A DNA stretch of 64,000 bases from Fusibacter ferrireducens (lineage in GTDB: Bacteria > Bacillota > Clostridia > Peptostreptococcales > Acidaminobacteraceae), in NCBI RefSeq assembly GCF_015352425.1, contig NZ_JADKNH010000001.1, forward strand, positions 180,691 through 244,690, written 5' to 3'. The translations under genes were made by a program, and so were the position numbers. Positions 53,901 through 61,660 of this stretch are shown in pieces. The notes beneath the pieces were generated by a model that had not been told where the DNA came from, ran no database searches, and saw only the letters and a program-made list of their open reading frames with translations. How positions within the stretch are numbered: position 1 is the first letter of the stretch; each line of letters starts with the position of its first letter.

Positions 53901-54549
53901 TGAAATGAAGCAATTAAAACAGGAATTAAAGCTGATTGGAAGTGTAAATATCAATGCGATTAAGGAATATGAAGAAGTGGCAGAACGCTATACTTTTCTA
54001 ACCAATCAAAGAAAAGATCTTGTTGAAAGTATTGAGCATTTAGATCAGATTATTTTGGATTTAGAAAAGCGTATGATTGTGCTCTTTAAGGCACACTTTG
54101 AAATCATAAATGAACATTTTAAAGGCACATTTAAAGATCTCTTTAATGGTGGTGATGCTGAACTTATCTTATCCGATTATGATGATATTCTGAATTGCGA
54201 TATTGATATTATTGCACAACCTCCTGGGAAAAAACTTCAAAGCATCAATTTGCTATCTGGTGGAGAAAAGGCCCTTACGGCCATTGCGTTGCTCTTTGCC
54301 ATTTTAAAGACGAAACCGACGCCGTTTTGCATCTTGGATGAGATCGAAGCTGCACTTGATGATGTCAATGTTTATAGGTTTGCAGATTTTATCAAAGTAT
54401 ATGCTGAGCACTCTCAATTCGTAGTAATTACACATCGAAAGGGCACAATGGAAGTTGCTGATACGCTCTATGGGGTGACTATGGAGGAATATGGGGTATC
54501 CAAGGTACTCAGTGTGAAACTTGAAGATGTAGAAGGCAAATATAATTAG
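50992..54549 (+). CDS. smc: Chromosome segregation protein SMC
   Basis: An 1185-residue condensin ATPase. Walker A VVGPNGSGKSNITDA is near the N-terminus; the Q-loop and head follow; coiled coils run about 170-500 and 680-1020; the hinge lies about 515-660 (starting IHGIVATLIDVP). The C-terminal head holds the signature NLLSGGEKALTA and Walker B FCILDEIEAALDD. It works with ScpA and ScpB, which are not in the window. The start is GTG 50992 after GGGGTGG. ftsY follows after 47 bases. Confidence 0.97.
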   Translation: MYLKCIEMRGFKSFADKTVVEFKQGVTCVVGPNGSGKSNITDAVRWVLGEQRIKTLRGSKMEDVIFNGTKHRKSLGLAEVKLVFDNVDHFFPLEYNEISVTRRVHRSGESEYQINGMPCRLKDIRELFMDTGIGREGYSIIGQGRIDEILSSNKDERRMLFEEAAGIIKYKSRKEESERKLKATHENLVRIQDILSEIEDRVEPLKLESERATRFLEVTETLKNIELNYFANRYGECEKILIETINEIRSNTDKIKANEVNADTIREAYNQKDQVLYRLNREIRLNEETFHNLQNQKSRTLGEKELIEEKISNAESNIKRIDDELSEVESEFEKVHSQIGTIQSEKALILEELRSFDAQVNQLNETLEVETGALGDIKTSNESERQEVIGLLNEIEIKKNENENLNRFKRSLLEKIEFSNDENERLNAQKREADAFHADYDQQLEALKLNQQQLQRQLSENLKSIQSFKDQSLSKRKQFERVSKSVTDALAEKKVLDTLEKEYDGYDKGVKDILLNLPDKTGIHGIVATLIDVPKKYETAIEVALGKSVQHIVCDRVTDAKRSIDYLRKNNLGRVTFLPLDNLEDKGNQREVLKQAQKTKGFIGVASDLLGYDAKYEVLVAYLLGRIMIVDTFETASEMIKIKNIKYKVITLNGDVLIPSGTITGGSFKSRISNILGRKRRIGELETLIFEGEGEQVKLEQELSALDGLIRDLDEALKANRQEIDQLKLSNIKLENAKENQQGVIQTLSETLLKLQKDLNVLKTELDETEATIVQNELKIEAATERVGELESKLSDVIATLSDLEHKIEAINEQITALKIKRVSTEQLVEFKDRELARANDDLKTIEQKKKVRQENLVNQQTYKETFYAQVDDIQKSIEHINHEIESLSQAIEAKQKEKYQLSNEVKAHQSQIAAVIELSDSIKEATHKLEVKQAKLEVEKETIIAELWDKYEITIGEAILAELVPVQKGEMKQLKQELKLIGSVNINAIKEYEEVAERYTFLTNQRKDLVESIEHLDQIILDLEKRMIVLFKAHFEIINEHFKGTFKDLFNGGDAELILSDYDDILNCDIDIIAQPPGKKLQSINLLSGGEKALTAIALLFAILKTKPTPFCILDEIEAALDDVNVYRFADFIKVYAEHSQFVVITHRKGTMEVADTLYGVTMEEYGVSKVLSVKLEDVEGKYN

Positions 54550-54596
54550 TGTTTAATCCAATATTTTAAATGAATTGAAAATTTATAGGAGGCAAT

Positions 54597-55514
54597 ATGG
54601 CAATATCTTTTTTTTCTAAATTGAAAGAGGGCTTAAATAAGACTAGAAAAGGCATTACGGACAAAATTGATGATCTCTTTAACAACTACGGCGAAATTGA
54701 TGATGAACTGTTTGATGAATTAGAGGAAATTTTAATCATGGCAGATGTTGGTATGAGCACTTCTATGAAACTGATAGAAAAATTGAGAGAAGAGCTTAAA
54801 GTTAGAAAGATTAAAGATTCAAGTGAAATTAAAGCGGTATTTAAAGATGTCGTGAAAATGATACTGAATGAGAATAACAATGTGCCTTTTGCAGTGGGTG
54901 ATGAGCCGACCATCATTATGGTCATTGGTGTCAACGGTGTGGGAAAAACGACATCTATTGGTAAAATTGCGCACTCGCTTAAATCAGAAGGCAAGAAAGT
55001 GCTTATTGCTGCGGGAGATACATTTAGAGCGGCGGCGATAGATCAATTGATGATTTGGGGTGAAAGAGTAGGTGTTGGCGTCATTCATCAATCTGAAGGT
55101 TCAGACCCTGCAGCGGTTATATTTGATGCTGTGCAAGCTGCAAAGGCGCGAAAAGTAGATGTCTTGATCTGTGATACAGCAGGTAGACTTCACAACAAAG
55201 TCAATTTGATGAATGAACTTGCCAAAGTGTTCAGAGTGATAGAGCGAGAATATCCAGAAGCCAAAAAAGAAGTACTTCTTGTACTGGATGCAACAACGGG
55301 GCAAAATGCAGTTCAACAAGCTAAAGTGTTTAACGAAGCTGCTGAAATATCTGGAATCGTCTTGACGAAATTAGATGGGACCGCTAAAGGCGGTGTTGTA
55401 CTTGCCATCAATTCAGAGCTTAACATCCCTGTAAAACTCATAGGTGTTGGTGAAGGGATTGAGGACTTACAAAGATTTGATGCACATGACTTTGTAGAGG
55501 CACTGTTGAACTAA
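54597..55514 (+). CDS. ftsY: Signal recognition particle receptor FtsY
   Basis: A 305-residue SRP-type GTPase at the membrane. The N domain occupies about residues 1-95; the G domain has GVNGVGKTTSIGK, GDTFRAAAIDQL, CDTAGRLHNK and TKLDGTAKGG. The acidic A domain of E. coli is missing, as in most Firmicutes. AGGAGG precedes the ATG. Its partner ffh lies 440 bases downstream. Confidence 0.97.
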   Translation: MAISFFSKLKEGLNKTRKGITDKIDDLFNNYGEIDDELFDELEEILIMADVGMSTSMKLIEKLREELKVRKIKDSSEIKAVFKDVVKMILNENNNVPFAVGDEPTIIMVIGVNGVGKTTSIGKIAHSLKSEGKKVLIAAGDTFRAAAIDQLMIWGERVGVGVIHQSEGSDPAAVIFDAVQAAKARKVDVLICDTAGRLHNKVNLMNELAKVFRVIEREYPEAKKEVLLVLDATTGQNAVQQAKVFNEAAEISGIVLTKLDGTAKGGVVLAINSELNIPVKLIGVGEGIEDLQRFDAHDFVEALLN

Positions 55515-55542
55515 AATAATTTTGAATGTAAAGCAAAAATGC

Positions 55543-55571
55543 TTGACACCCATTCGTATTTGTTTTATAAT
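55543..55571 (+). promoter_or_regulatory. Perfect consensus promoter for ylxM-ffh
   Basis: TTGACA (55543-55548), 17-base spacer, TATAAT (55566-55571). Transcription should start near 55578, only about seven bases before the ylxM ATG at 55585, which places the GAGG element at the very 5' end of the RNA. Confidence 0.88.
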
Positions 55572-55584
55572 TTGTGAGGTAGTT

Positions 55585-55926
55585 ATGTTTGAGAAGAAGC
55601 TTCGTTTAGTGGATTTATATGATTTTTATGGCAAAATGTTAACGGATAAGCAAAATGAGATCCTGAATCTTTATTGCAATATGGATTTATCACTTGGTGA
55701 AATATCTGAAAATCTTTCAATCAGTAGACAAGCCGTACATGATACTATTAAAAGAACCGATAAAGCCCTTGAGAAAATAGAAAAACAATTGGGACTTTAT
55801 GAAAGGTTCATGTCCAGACAAAATGATTTCAACGAGATTATAGAGCTTATTGAGGCTTATAAAAGCGAACACAATGAGGTCTATCTTGATCAAATATTAC
55901 AAATAGCAACAAGACAAGTCGAATAG
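55585..55926 (+). CDS. ylxM: YlxM/UPF0122 helix-turn-helix protein
   Basis: A 113-residue protein with a sigma-70 region-4-like helix-turn-helix: MLTDKQNEILNLYCNMDLSL then IAENL-like SLGEISENLSISRQAVH. In Firmicutes it is encoded next to ffh and associates with the SRP. ATG 55585 is preferred over one at 55522, which lies upstream of the promoter. The gap to ffh is 25 bases. Confidence 0.93.
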   Translation: MFEKKLRLVDLYDFYGKMLTDKQNEILNLYCNMDLSLGEISENLSISRQAVHDTIKRTDKALEKIEKQLGLYERFMSRQNDFNEIIELIEAYKSEHNEVYLDQILQIATRQVE

Positions 55927-55951
55927 GTGGAATCACTTATAGGAGGTAACA

Positions 55952-57295
55952 TTGGTATTTGAAAGTTTAGCAGATAGATTGCAAAATGCCTTTAGTAACT
56001 TACGCGGTAAAGGCAAGCTGAATGAAAAAGATGTAAAAGAAGCGATGAGAGAAGTTAAGCTTGCTCTCCTTGAAGCCGATGTAAACTATAAGGTTGTAAA
56101 GGATTTTGTTAAGACAGTCACTGATAGAGCAATTGGTGAAGATGTTTTAAAGAGTTTAACACCAGGACAACAAGTTATTAAAATAGTAAACGAAGAGTTG
56201 ACGAATTTGATGGGAAAAACTCAAAGTAAAATTGAGTACGCGTCACAATCGCCAACAATTCTTATGATGGCAGGACTTCAAGGTGCTGGTAAGACAACGA
56301 CTTGTGGCAAGTTAGGACATTTACTCAAAAAAGCAGGCAAAAGACCTTTGCTTGTGGCCTGTGATATATATAGACCAGCGGCGATAAAACAGTTGCAAGT
56401 CGTTGGAGAAAAGTTGGATTTGCCCGTATTTACAATGGGGGATAAAGTTTCTCCTGTGGATATTGCAAAAGCAAGTATTGAGCACGCGAAGAAGTATAAC
56501 AATGATCTTGTAATTTTAGATACTGCAGGTCGACTTCACATTGATGAGACCCTTATGGCAGAATTGATTGATATAAAGGCAGCTGTTGATCCAAAGGAAA
56601 TATTATTAGTACTGGATGCAATGACAGGTCAAGATGCTGTGAATGTTGCAGAACACTTTAATACACAACTTGAAATTAACGGTGTTATTTTAACAAAACT
56701 GGATGGCGATACAAGAGGTGGTGCTGCGCTTTCTGTAAGATCAGTGACAGGAAAACCTATTAAGTTCGTTGGTATGGGAGAAAAGCTGACGGATTTGGAA
56801 GAGTTTTATCCAGACCGAATGGCAAGCAGAATCTTGGGCATGGGTGATGTCTTATCGCTGATTGAGAAAGCTCAAGAAAATTTTGATGAAGAAAAAGCCA
56901 AAAAGCTTGAAGGCAAGATGAAGAATATGACTTTTGATCTTGAAGACTTTTTAGATCAATTGGAACAGCTTCAAAATATGGGACCATTAAGCGATATTTT
57001 AGGCATGCTTCCAGGCATGAACAACAAAGCGATGAAGGGCCTTGAAGTCAATGATAAAGACTTAGTGAGAACAAAGGCCATTATTCAGTCCATGACACCT
57101 GGAGAAAGACAAAATCCAGATATCATCAATGCCAGCCGTAAAAAAAGGATTGCAAAAGGTTGCGGTATGGAAGTCTTTGAAGTCAACAAGCTCCTAAAAC
57201 AATTTGAACAGTCCAAAAAGATGATGAAGCAATTTGGACAAATGGAGAAGAAAATGAAAAAAGGGGGCGGGGGATTCAAATTCCCGTTCATGTAA
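55952..57295 (+). CDS. ffh: Signal recognition particle protein Ffh (SRP54)
   Basis: A 447-residue GTPase that binds signal peptides with SRP RNA. NG domain: GLQGAGKTTTCGKLG, DIYRPAAIKQL, DTAGRLHIDE and TKLDGDTRGGAA. The methionine-rich M domain covers about 300-447 (LGMLPGMNNKAMKG, then the Met/Lys-rich end KKMMKQFGQMEKKMKKG). The start is TTG 55952 after GGAGGT. The SRP RNA gene is not found in the window. Confidence 0.97.
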   Translation: MVFESLADRLQNAFSNLRGKGKLNEKDVKEAMREVKLALLEADVNYKVVKDFVKTVTDRAIGEDVLKSLTPGQQVIKIVNEELTNLMGKTQSKIEYASQSPTILMMAGLQGAGKTTTCGKLGHLLKKAGKRPLLVACDIYRPAAIKQLQVVGEKLDLPVFTMGDKVSPVDIAKASIEHAKKYNNDLVILDTAGRLHIDETLMAELIDIKAAVDPKEILLVLDAMTGQDAVNVAEHFNTQLEINGVILTKLDGDTRGGAALSVRSVTGKPIKFVGMGEKLTDLEEFYPDRMASRILGMGDVLSLIEKAQENFDEEKAKKLEGKMKNMTFDLEDFLDQLEQLQNMGPLSDILGMLPGMNNKAMKGLEVNDKDLVRTKAIIQSMTPGERQNPDIINASRKKRIAKGCGMEVFEVNKLLKQFEQSKKMMKQFGQMEKKMKKGGGGFKFPFM

Positions 57296-57411
57296 AAGCA
57301 GTTTGAAACAAACTTTGAGACATCTCAGAGTGATTATCGAAGATGATTTATTGAGCTAAATAAGCATTGTGAATGCTTCATTTATAAGAAATTAACGAGG
57401 AGGTGAAATAC

Positions 57412-57666
57412 ATGGCAGTAAAAATTAGATTGACAAGAATGGGCTCTAAAAAGAAACCTTTCTATAGAGTTGTTGTAGCTGATTCAAGAGCACCGAGAGA
57501 TGGTAAGTTCATCGAACAAATCGGATATTTTAATCCGTTAGTTGCAGAGGGTGACCAAGTTAAACTTGACGTTGAAAAAGCAAACAAATGGTTAGGCACT
57601 GGCGCTCAACCTACTGATACAGTAAAAGCACTTTTCAAAAAACACGGAGTTTATGACGCTAAGTAA
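57412..57666 (+). CDS. rpsP: Small-subunit ribosomal protein bS16
   Basis: An 84-residue protein: [19 protein letters not shown] and [19 protein letters not shown] are diagnostic. ATG 57412 follows GGAGGTG; an in-frame ATG at 57403 is too close to that site. A small hairpin, AAGCATT-GTG-AATGCTT (57362-57378), lies in its leader. khpA follows after 58 bases. Confidence 0.97.
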   Translation: MAVKIRLTRMGSKKKPFYRVVVADSRAPRDGKFIEQIGYFNPLVAEGDQVKLDVEKANKWLGTGAQPTDTVKALFKKHGVYDAK

Positions 57667-57724
57667 TTTGAATTTCGAAGAGTTCTTATTCTGAGAAGGT
57701 TAGAAGACAGTTAGAGGTGATTAA

Positions 57725-57955
57725 ATGGGCGAATTAGTAAAAGTTATTGCGACTTCACTAGTTGATAATCCAGAAAGCGTAGAAGTTAGAGAAATTGAAG
57801 GATCACAGTCTATTATAATCGAATTAAAAGTTGCGGCAGATGACATGGGTAAAGTGATTGGCAAGCAAGGCAGAATTGCAAAAGCCATCAGAACTGTGGT
57901 TAAAGCGGCAGCTACAAAAGAGAATAAACGCGTGGTTGTTGAGATTATTCAATAA
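57725..57955 (+). CDS. khpA: KH-domain RNA-binding protein KhpA
   Basis: A 76-residue single KH domain with the GxxG loop in MGKVIGKQGRIAKAIRT. In Firmicutes KhpA partners with KhpB (Jag/EloR) in cell elongation and sRNA binding. TTAGAGGTG precedes the ATG. It sits between rpsP and rimM as in B. subtilis (ylqC). A terminator begins nine bases after its stop. Confidence 0.94.
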   Translation: MGELVKVIATSLVDNPESVEVREIEGSQSIIIELKVAADDMGKVIGKQGRIAKAIRTVVKAAATKENKRVVVEIIQ

Positions 57956-57964
57956 TTAATACGT

Positions 57965-58010
57965 AAAGCTATTTCAACGTGATCTCACTTAGAAATAGCT
58001 TTAATTTTTT
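57965..58010 (+). terminator. Terminator between khpA and rimM
   Basis: AAAGCTATTTC (57965-57975) pairs with GAAATAGCTTT (57992-58002) around 16 bases, then AATTTTTT. It splits the rpsP-rimM-trmD cluster; rimM would depend on read-through or an unseen promoter. Confidence 0.85.
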
Positions 58011-58050
58011 AAATGGCAAAATGAGGAATATATTAAATGCGGAGGAACGT

Positions 58051-58554
58051 ATGAAGGCGACATTCAATATGGGGAAAATTGTGAACTCACATGGGATAAA
58101 AGGTGAAGTGAAAATTTATCCTTATACAGATGACTTATATAAATTTGAAGAATTTAAATACTTATTAATTGAAGGTGAAGGTGAACAGAAATTTGAAGTA
58201 GCATCTTCAAGAGTTCATAAAAATATGGTCCTTTTAAAGTTTAAAGCATTTAATGATATCAATGAAATTATGCGGTTTAAAGAAAAGAATGTGTATATCT
58301 ATAGAGAAGATGCCGATGATGATGGCGATGGACACTATATTGTAGATCTTATTGGATGTTCGATTGTAGATGATAATCATGAAAATATTGGGATATTGGA
58401 AGATGTGCTTCAAAATACGGCTCAGGATGTTTATGTGATCAAGCAATCAAATGGAAATATTTTCTATCTACCAGTGGTGGATGAATTTGTAAAGCAAATT
58501 GATATTAATAAACGGGAGATCGTCGTTCATCTTATAGAAGGGTTGATAGAATGA
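58051..58554 (+). CDS. rimM: 16S rRNA processing protein RimM
   Basis: A 167-residue 30S assembly factor: FNMGKIVNSHGIKGEVKIYP at the start of the RimM domain, and a PRC-barrel domain about 92-165 (YIVDLIGCSIVDD, then FYLPVVDEFV). ATG 58051 follows GGAGGAA; an in-frame ATG at 57979 lies in the terminator loop and is rejected. It overlaps trmD by four bases. Confidence 0.95.
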   Translation: MKATFNMGKIVNSHGIKGEVKIYPYTDDLYKFEEFKYLLIEGEGEQKFEVASSRVHKNMVLLKFKAFNDINEIMRFKEKNVYIYREDADDDGDGHYIVDLIGCSIVDDNHENIGILEDVLQNTAQDVYVIKQSNGNIFYLPVVDEFVKQIDINKREIVVHLIEGLIE

Positions 58555-59291
58555 AATTTCGAATATTGACATTATTTCCTGAAATGTTTGATGCAGTCAC
58601 CGGAGCAAGTATTCTGGGAAGAGCGCTTTCAAATCAACAGATAAAGATTGAATGCGACAATATAAGGGCCTTTTCTAAGGATAAGCATCATAAGGTAGAT
58701 GATGCGCCTTTTGGCGGTGGAGCTGGTATGGTGATGAAAGTGGAACCGCTTAGAGATGCACTCAATTCAAAACCTCAATTGCCAAACAGCAGAGTGATCT
58801 ATTTGACGCCAAAGGGAGAAACCTTGAAACATGAGAAAGTTGTTTCATTGGCTAAATATGATGAATTGATACTGGTCTGCGGTCATTATGAAGGCGTGGA
58901 TCAACGTTTTATTGATCGATACGTCGATGAAGAAATCTCTATAGGCGATTACGTGCTTACAGGTGGTGAACTCGCAGCTATGGTGGTGATTGATAGTGTG
59001 AGTCGTATGGTGAGTGGTGTGTTAAATAATGAAGGATCTGCTGAGGAAGAAAGCTTTTCAAATGGTCTTTTAGAATATCCGCATTATACGAGACCTCAAG
59101 TGGTGGATGGTGATGAAGTGCCAAGTGTGTTGCTCTCAGGTAATCATGCTGAAATCGAAAAATGGCGGTATAGAGAATCCGTAAAATTGACTGCAGAAAG
59201 AAGACCAGAACTTTTGTCTGAAGATCAAAAGCAAGCATTAAAAGACAATTTTATAAAAAAGAAAAAAAGAGTTGAAAAGAAGAGATTATAG
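58551..59291 (+). CDS. trmD: tRNA (guanine37-N1)-methyltransferase
   Basis: A 246-residue knotted (SPOUT) methyltransferase: FRILTLFPEMFDA at the start, then CGHYEGVDQRFIDRYVDEE and SIGDYVLTGGELAAMV. It protects against frameshifting by methylating G37. It overlaps rimM at ATGA. Its last codons contain the -35 element of the rplS promoter. Confidence 0.97.
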   Translation: MKFRILTLFPEMFDAVTGASILGRALSNQQIKIECDNIRAFSKDKHHKVDDAPFGGGAGMVMKVEPLRDALNSKPQLPNSRVIYLTPKGETLKHEKVVSLAKYDELILVCGHYEGVDQRFIDRYVDEEISIGDYVLTGGELAAMVVIDSVSRMVSGVLNNEGSAEEESFSNGLLEYPHYTRPQVVDGDEVPSVLLSGNHAEIEKWRYRESVKLTAERRPELLSEDQKQALKDNFIKKKKRVEKKRL

Positions 59292-59300
59292 TGATATAAT
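59272..59300 (+). promoter_or_regulatory. rplS promoter inside the end of trmD
   Basis: TTGAAA (59272-59277), 17-base spacer, TATAAT (59295-59300) with TGA before it. It gives rplS its own strong promoter with a leader of about 70 bases. Confidence 0.85.
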
Positions 59301-59317
59301 ACATCTTGTTATGTATA

Positions 59318-59378
59318 TCGGACGGTCCTCTGTAAGAGTATGCTTTTAAGAACGTCTAGAGAGAAAGGGAGAAATAAA
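59318..59378 (+). promoter_or_regulatory. Possible ribosomal-protein L19 leader
   Basis: In the rplS leader GGACG (59320-59324) can pair with CGTCT (59353-59357), enclosing the hairpin CTCT-GTA-AGAG (59328-59338). Firmicute rplS genes often carry a structured autoregulatory L19 leader; this resembles it in position and size, but I cannot confirm the consensus. Confidence 0.4.
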
Positions 59379-59738
59379 ATGAATCAAAATATTCTTAAAA
59401 CACTCGGAGACGAGCAGTTAAAACAAGACATCACACCCTTTAATGTAGGAGATACTGTAAAAGTTCATTTACGTGTAGTTGAAGGTAAGAGAGAAAGAAT
59501 TCAGATTTTTGAAGGTATTGTCATGAAGAGACAAGGTGGCGGAATTGCTGAAACTTTCACTGTAAGAAAAATTTCTTATGGCTGTGGCGTTGAAAAAACT
59601 TTACCTTTACATTCACCTAAGATCGAACAAATCGAAGTTGTAAGAGAAGGTAGAGTAAGAAGAGCTAGACTGAACTACTTAAGAGACAGAGTTGGTAAAG
59701 CAGCTAAAGTCAAAGAGAAAAGAGTGCATAAAGCGTAA
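59379..59738 (+). CDS. rplS: Large-subunit ribosomal protein bL19
   Basis: A 119-residue protein: [18 protein letters not shown], then [19 protein letters not shown] and [22 protein letters not shown] 59379 follows AAAGGGAG; an in-frame ATG at 59340 lies within the leader and is rejected. A strong terminator follows. Confidence 0.97.
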   Translation: MNQNILKTLGDEQLKQDITPFNVGDTVKVHLRVVEGKRERIQIFEGIVMKRQGGGIAETFTVRKISYGCGVEKTLPLHSPKIEQIEVVREGRVRRARLNYLRDRVGKAAKVKEKRVHKA

Positions 59739-59746
59739 TAAATGAG

Positions 59747-59778
59747 AAGAAACTCACTGGTTGGGTTTCTTTTTTTTT
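59747..59778 (+). terminator. Terminator after rplS
   Basis: AAGAAACTCA and TGGGTTTCTT pair (one wobble) around a five-base loop, and the stem runs into a long T tract. The remaining 200 bases to rbgA hold no gene; TGATATAAT at 59917-59925 is a likely extended -10 promoter for rbgA. Confidence 0.9.
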
Positions 59779-59984
59779 AAAACAACAAGAATTATTTTGA
59801 GTCATCGGGAGATGTCGCAAATGTTGTTGTGTGCAAGACTTGAGCCAAAAGCTGTGATGAGGGCTCAAACAGCGTCAGCATAGAGACAAGAAGATGAGTA
59901 AATGTAAATGAAATTGTGATATAATTAAAATGATGTATTTTTTAAAGGCTTTGGATAGAAAATGGATTATGAGAGGAATATTAA

Positions 59985-60848
59985 ATGAGTATAAATTGGT
60001 ACCCAGGACACATGAAAAAGACAAAAGATTTGATTCAGAACAATCTTAAATTAATAGACGTAGCCATTGAATTAATGGATGCTAGAATTCCAATTAGCAG
60101 CAGAAATCCACAATTCGATACGCTTTTAAAAGGTAAAAAACGCGTGATTGCACTCAATAAGTCGGATTTGGCGGATCCACAGAAGACAAGACTATGGGTT
60201 GAGTACTTTGCGAAGCAAGGCATTAAAGCAATACCCATTGATTCTCTTGGTGGACAAGGTGTCTCCCAGCTTGTCAATGAGATCAAAATAGAGTGCAAAG
60301 ATCAAACGGATAAAGCGCTAAATCAAGGCAGACTTGCGAGGCCCATCCGCGTTATGATTATTGGAATCCCCAATGTGGGCAAATCATCGCTTATTAATAA
60401 ATTGGCAGGCAAAAGTGCTGCGGTGACAGGCAATAAACCAGGTGTTACGAGAGGTAAACAGTGGATACGCATTAATAAAGAAATTGAACTGTTTGATACA
60501 CCAGGTATTCTATGGCCCAAAATAGAAGAAGATTCACAAGGGATAAAACTTGCTTGTTCCGGTGCGATTAAGGATCAAATTTTGAATATAGAGGACATTG
60601 CATTTCATCTCATTCAAATGTTGATGCTTCAATATCCGGATTTATTGAGGACGCGTTATAAGTTTGAGCATGAAAGCGAAGCCGTTGAAATTATGGAGTG
60701 GATTGGACGCAAAAGAGGTTGTCTGCTTAAAAAAAATGAAGTCGATTATGAAAAAGTGGCTAGAATTGTATTGGATGAATTTAGAAAAGGGATCATTGGT
60801 AAAATATCTCTTGAATTACCTGAGGATACAGTTGAATGTGAGGCGTAA
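59985..60848 (+). CDS. rbgA: Ribosome biogenesis GTPase RbgA (YlqF)
   Basis: A 287-residue circularly permuted GTPase needed for late 50S assembly in Firmicutes. It opens INWYPGHMKKTK; G4 (ALNKSDL) precedes G1 (GIPNVGKSSLINKL) and G3 (FDTPGI). A C-terminal helical RNA-binding domain follows. GAGAGGA precedes the ATG. rnhB follows after three bases, as in B. subtilis. Confidence 0.96.
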   Translation: MSINWYPGHMKKTKDLIQNNLKLIDVAIELMDARIPISSRNPQFDTLLKGKKRVIALNKSDLADPQKTRLWVEYFAKQGIKAIPIDSLGGQGVSQLVNEIKIECKDQTDKALNQGRLARPIRVMIIGIPNVGKSSLINKLAGKSAAVTGNKPGVTRGKQWIRINKEIELFDTPGILWPKIEEDSQGIKLACSGAIKDQILNIEDIAFHLIQMLMLQYPDLLRTRYKFEHESEAVEIMEWIGRKRGCLLKKNEVDYEKVARIVLDEFRKGIIGKISLELPEDTVECEA

Positions 60849-60851
60849 TCA

Positions 60852-61652
60852 ATGATTGAAAATCTAGAAAAAACATTGGAATCTATGAAATCCGTAAAAG
60901 AAATTAAAGCATTCGTCAGTGAAAGATCTATTGATGAATATGACCAAATTATCGCGTGTTTGAGTTCAGATGCGCGCAAAGCTATTCAAACGCTCTGTTT
61001 GCAACTTGCCCGTCAGAAGAGTGCTCATGAGCAAGAGTGCGAAAGAATGCAAAGGATGTATCACTATGAGAATGAATTGAAATCTAAGGGCATCAAACTG
61101 ATTGCAGGGATGGACGAAGTTGGAAGAGGACCTCTTATTGGGCCAGTAGTTGCGGCAGCAGTTATTTTAGATGATAAAACGGATTACTTTGGTATTAACG
61201 ATTCCAAAAAACTTACAGCAGAAAAAAGAAATTATTTTTATGACAAAATTATTCAGAATGCAGTTGGGTATGGCATTGGTATGGCATCTCATGACGAAAT
61301 TGATGAAATAAATATATTAAATGCGACAAAACTTGCGATGATTAGAGCTGTGAAAGCTTTAAATAATTCTGTATCACCAGATTTTTTGCTCATTGATGCA
61401 TTAAAAATTGACGATATTCCTATTAGGCAATTGAATATTGTGAAGGGTGATGAAAAGAGTGCCTCAATAGCGGCAGCATCCATTGTTGCTAAAGTTACAA
61501 GAGACGACTTGATGCAGACGATCCATGAAGCCTATCCGAATTATGGTTTTAATACCAATATGGGCTATGGAACAGATTTGCATTACGAGGGTCTAAGAAA
61601 ATATGGCATGACACCTTTTCATAGAAAGAGCTTTTTAAAGAACTTTAAGTGA
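60852..61652 (+). CDS. rnhB: Ribonuclease HII
   Basis: A 266-residue enzyme that nicks DNA at ribonucleotides. An N-terminal extension of about 75 residues, usual in Firmicutes, precedes IAGMDEVGRGPLIGPVVAA; the other acidic residues lie in INDSKKLTAEKR and LLIDALKI, and SIAAASIVAKVTRD is conserved. ATG 60852 directly follows the rbgA stop, with GAGGCG upstream. Confidence 0.95.
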   Translation: MIENLEKTLESMKSVKEIKAFVSERSIDEYDQIIACLSSDARKAIQTLCLQLARQKSAHEQECERMQRMYHYENELKSKGIKLIAGMDEVGRGPLIGPVVAAAVILDDKTDYFGINDSKKLTAEKRNYFYDKIIQNAVGYGIGMASHDEIDEINILNATKLAMIRAVKALNNSVSPDFLLIDALKIDDIPIRQLNIVKGDEKSASIAAASIVAKVTRDDLMQTIHEAYPNYGFNTNMGYGTDLHYEGLRKYGMTPFHRKSFLKNFK

Positions 61653-61660
61653 GGTCGGTT

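Noticed and set aside
57362-57378. Hairpin AAGCATT-GTG-AATGCTT before rpsP as a terminator
   Set aside because: Only seven pairs and no T run; may be a small leader structure but not a terminator.
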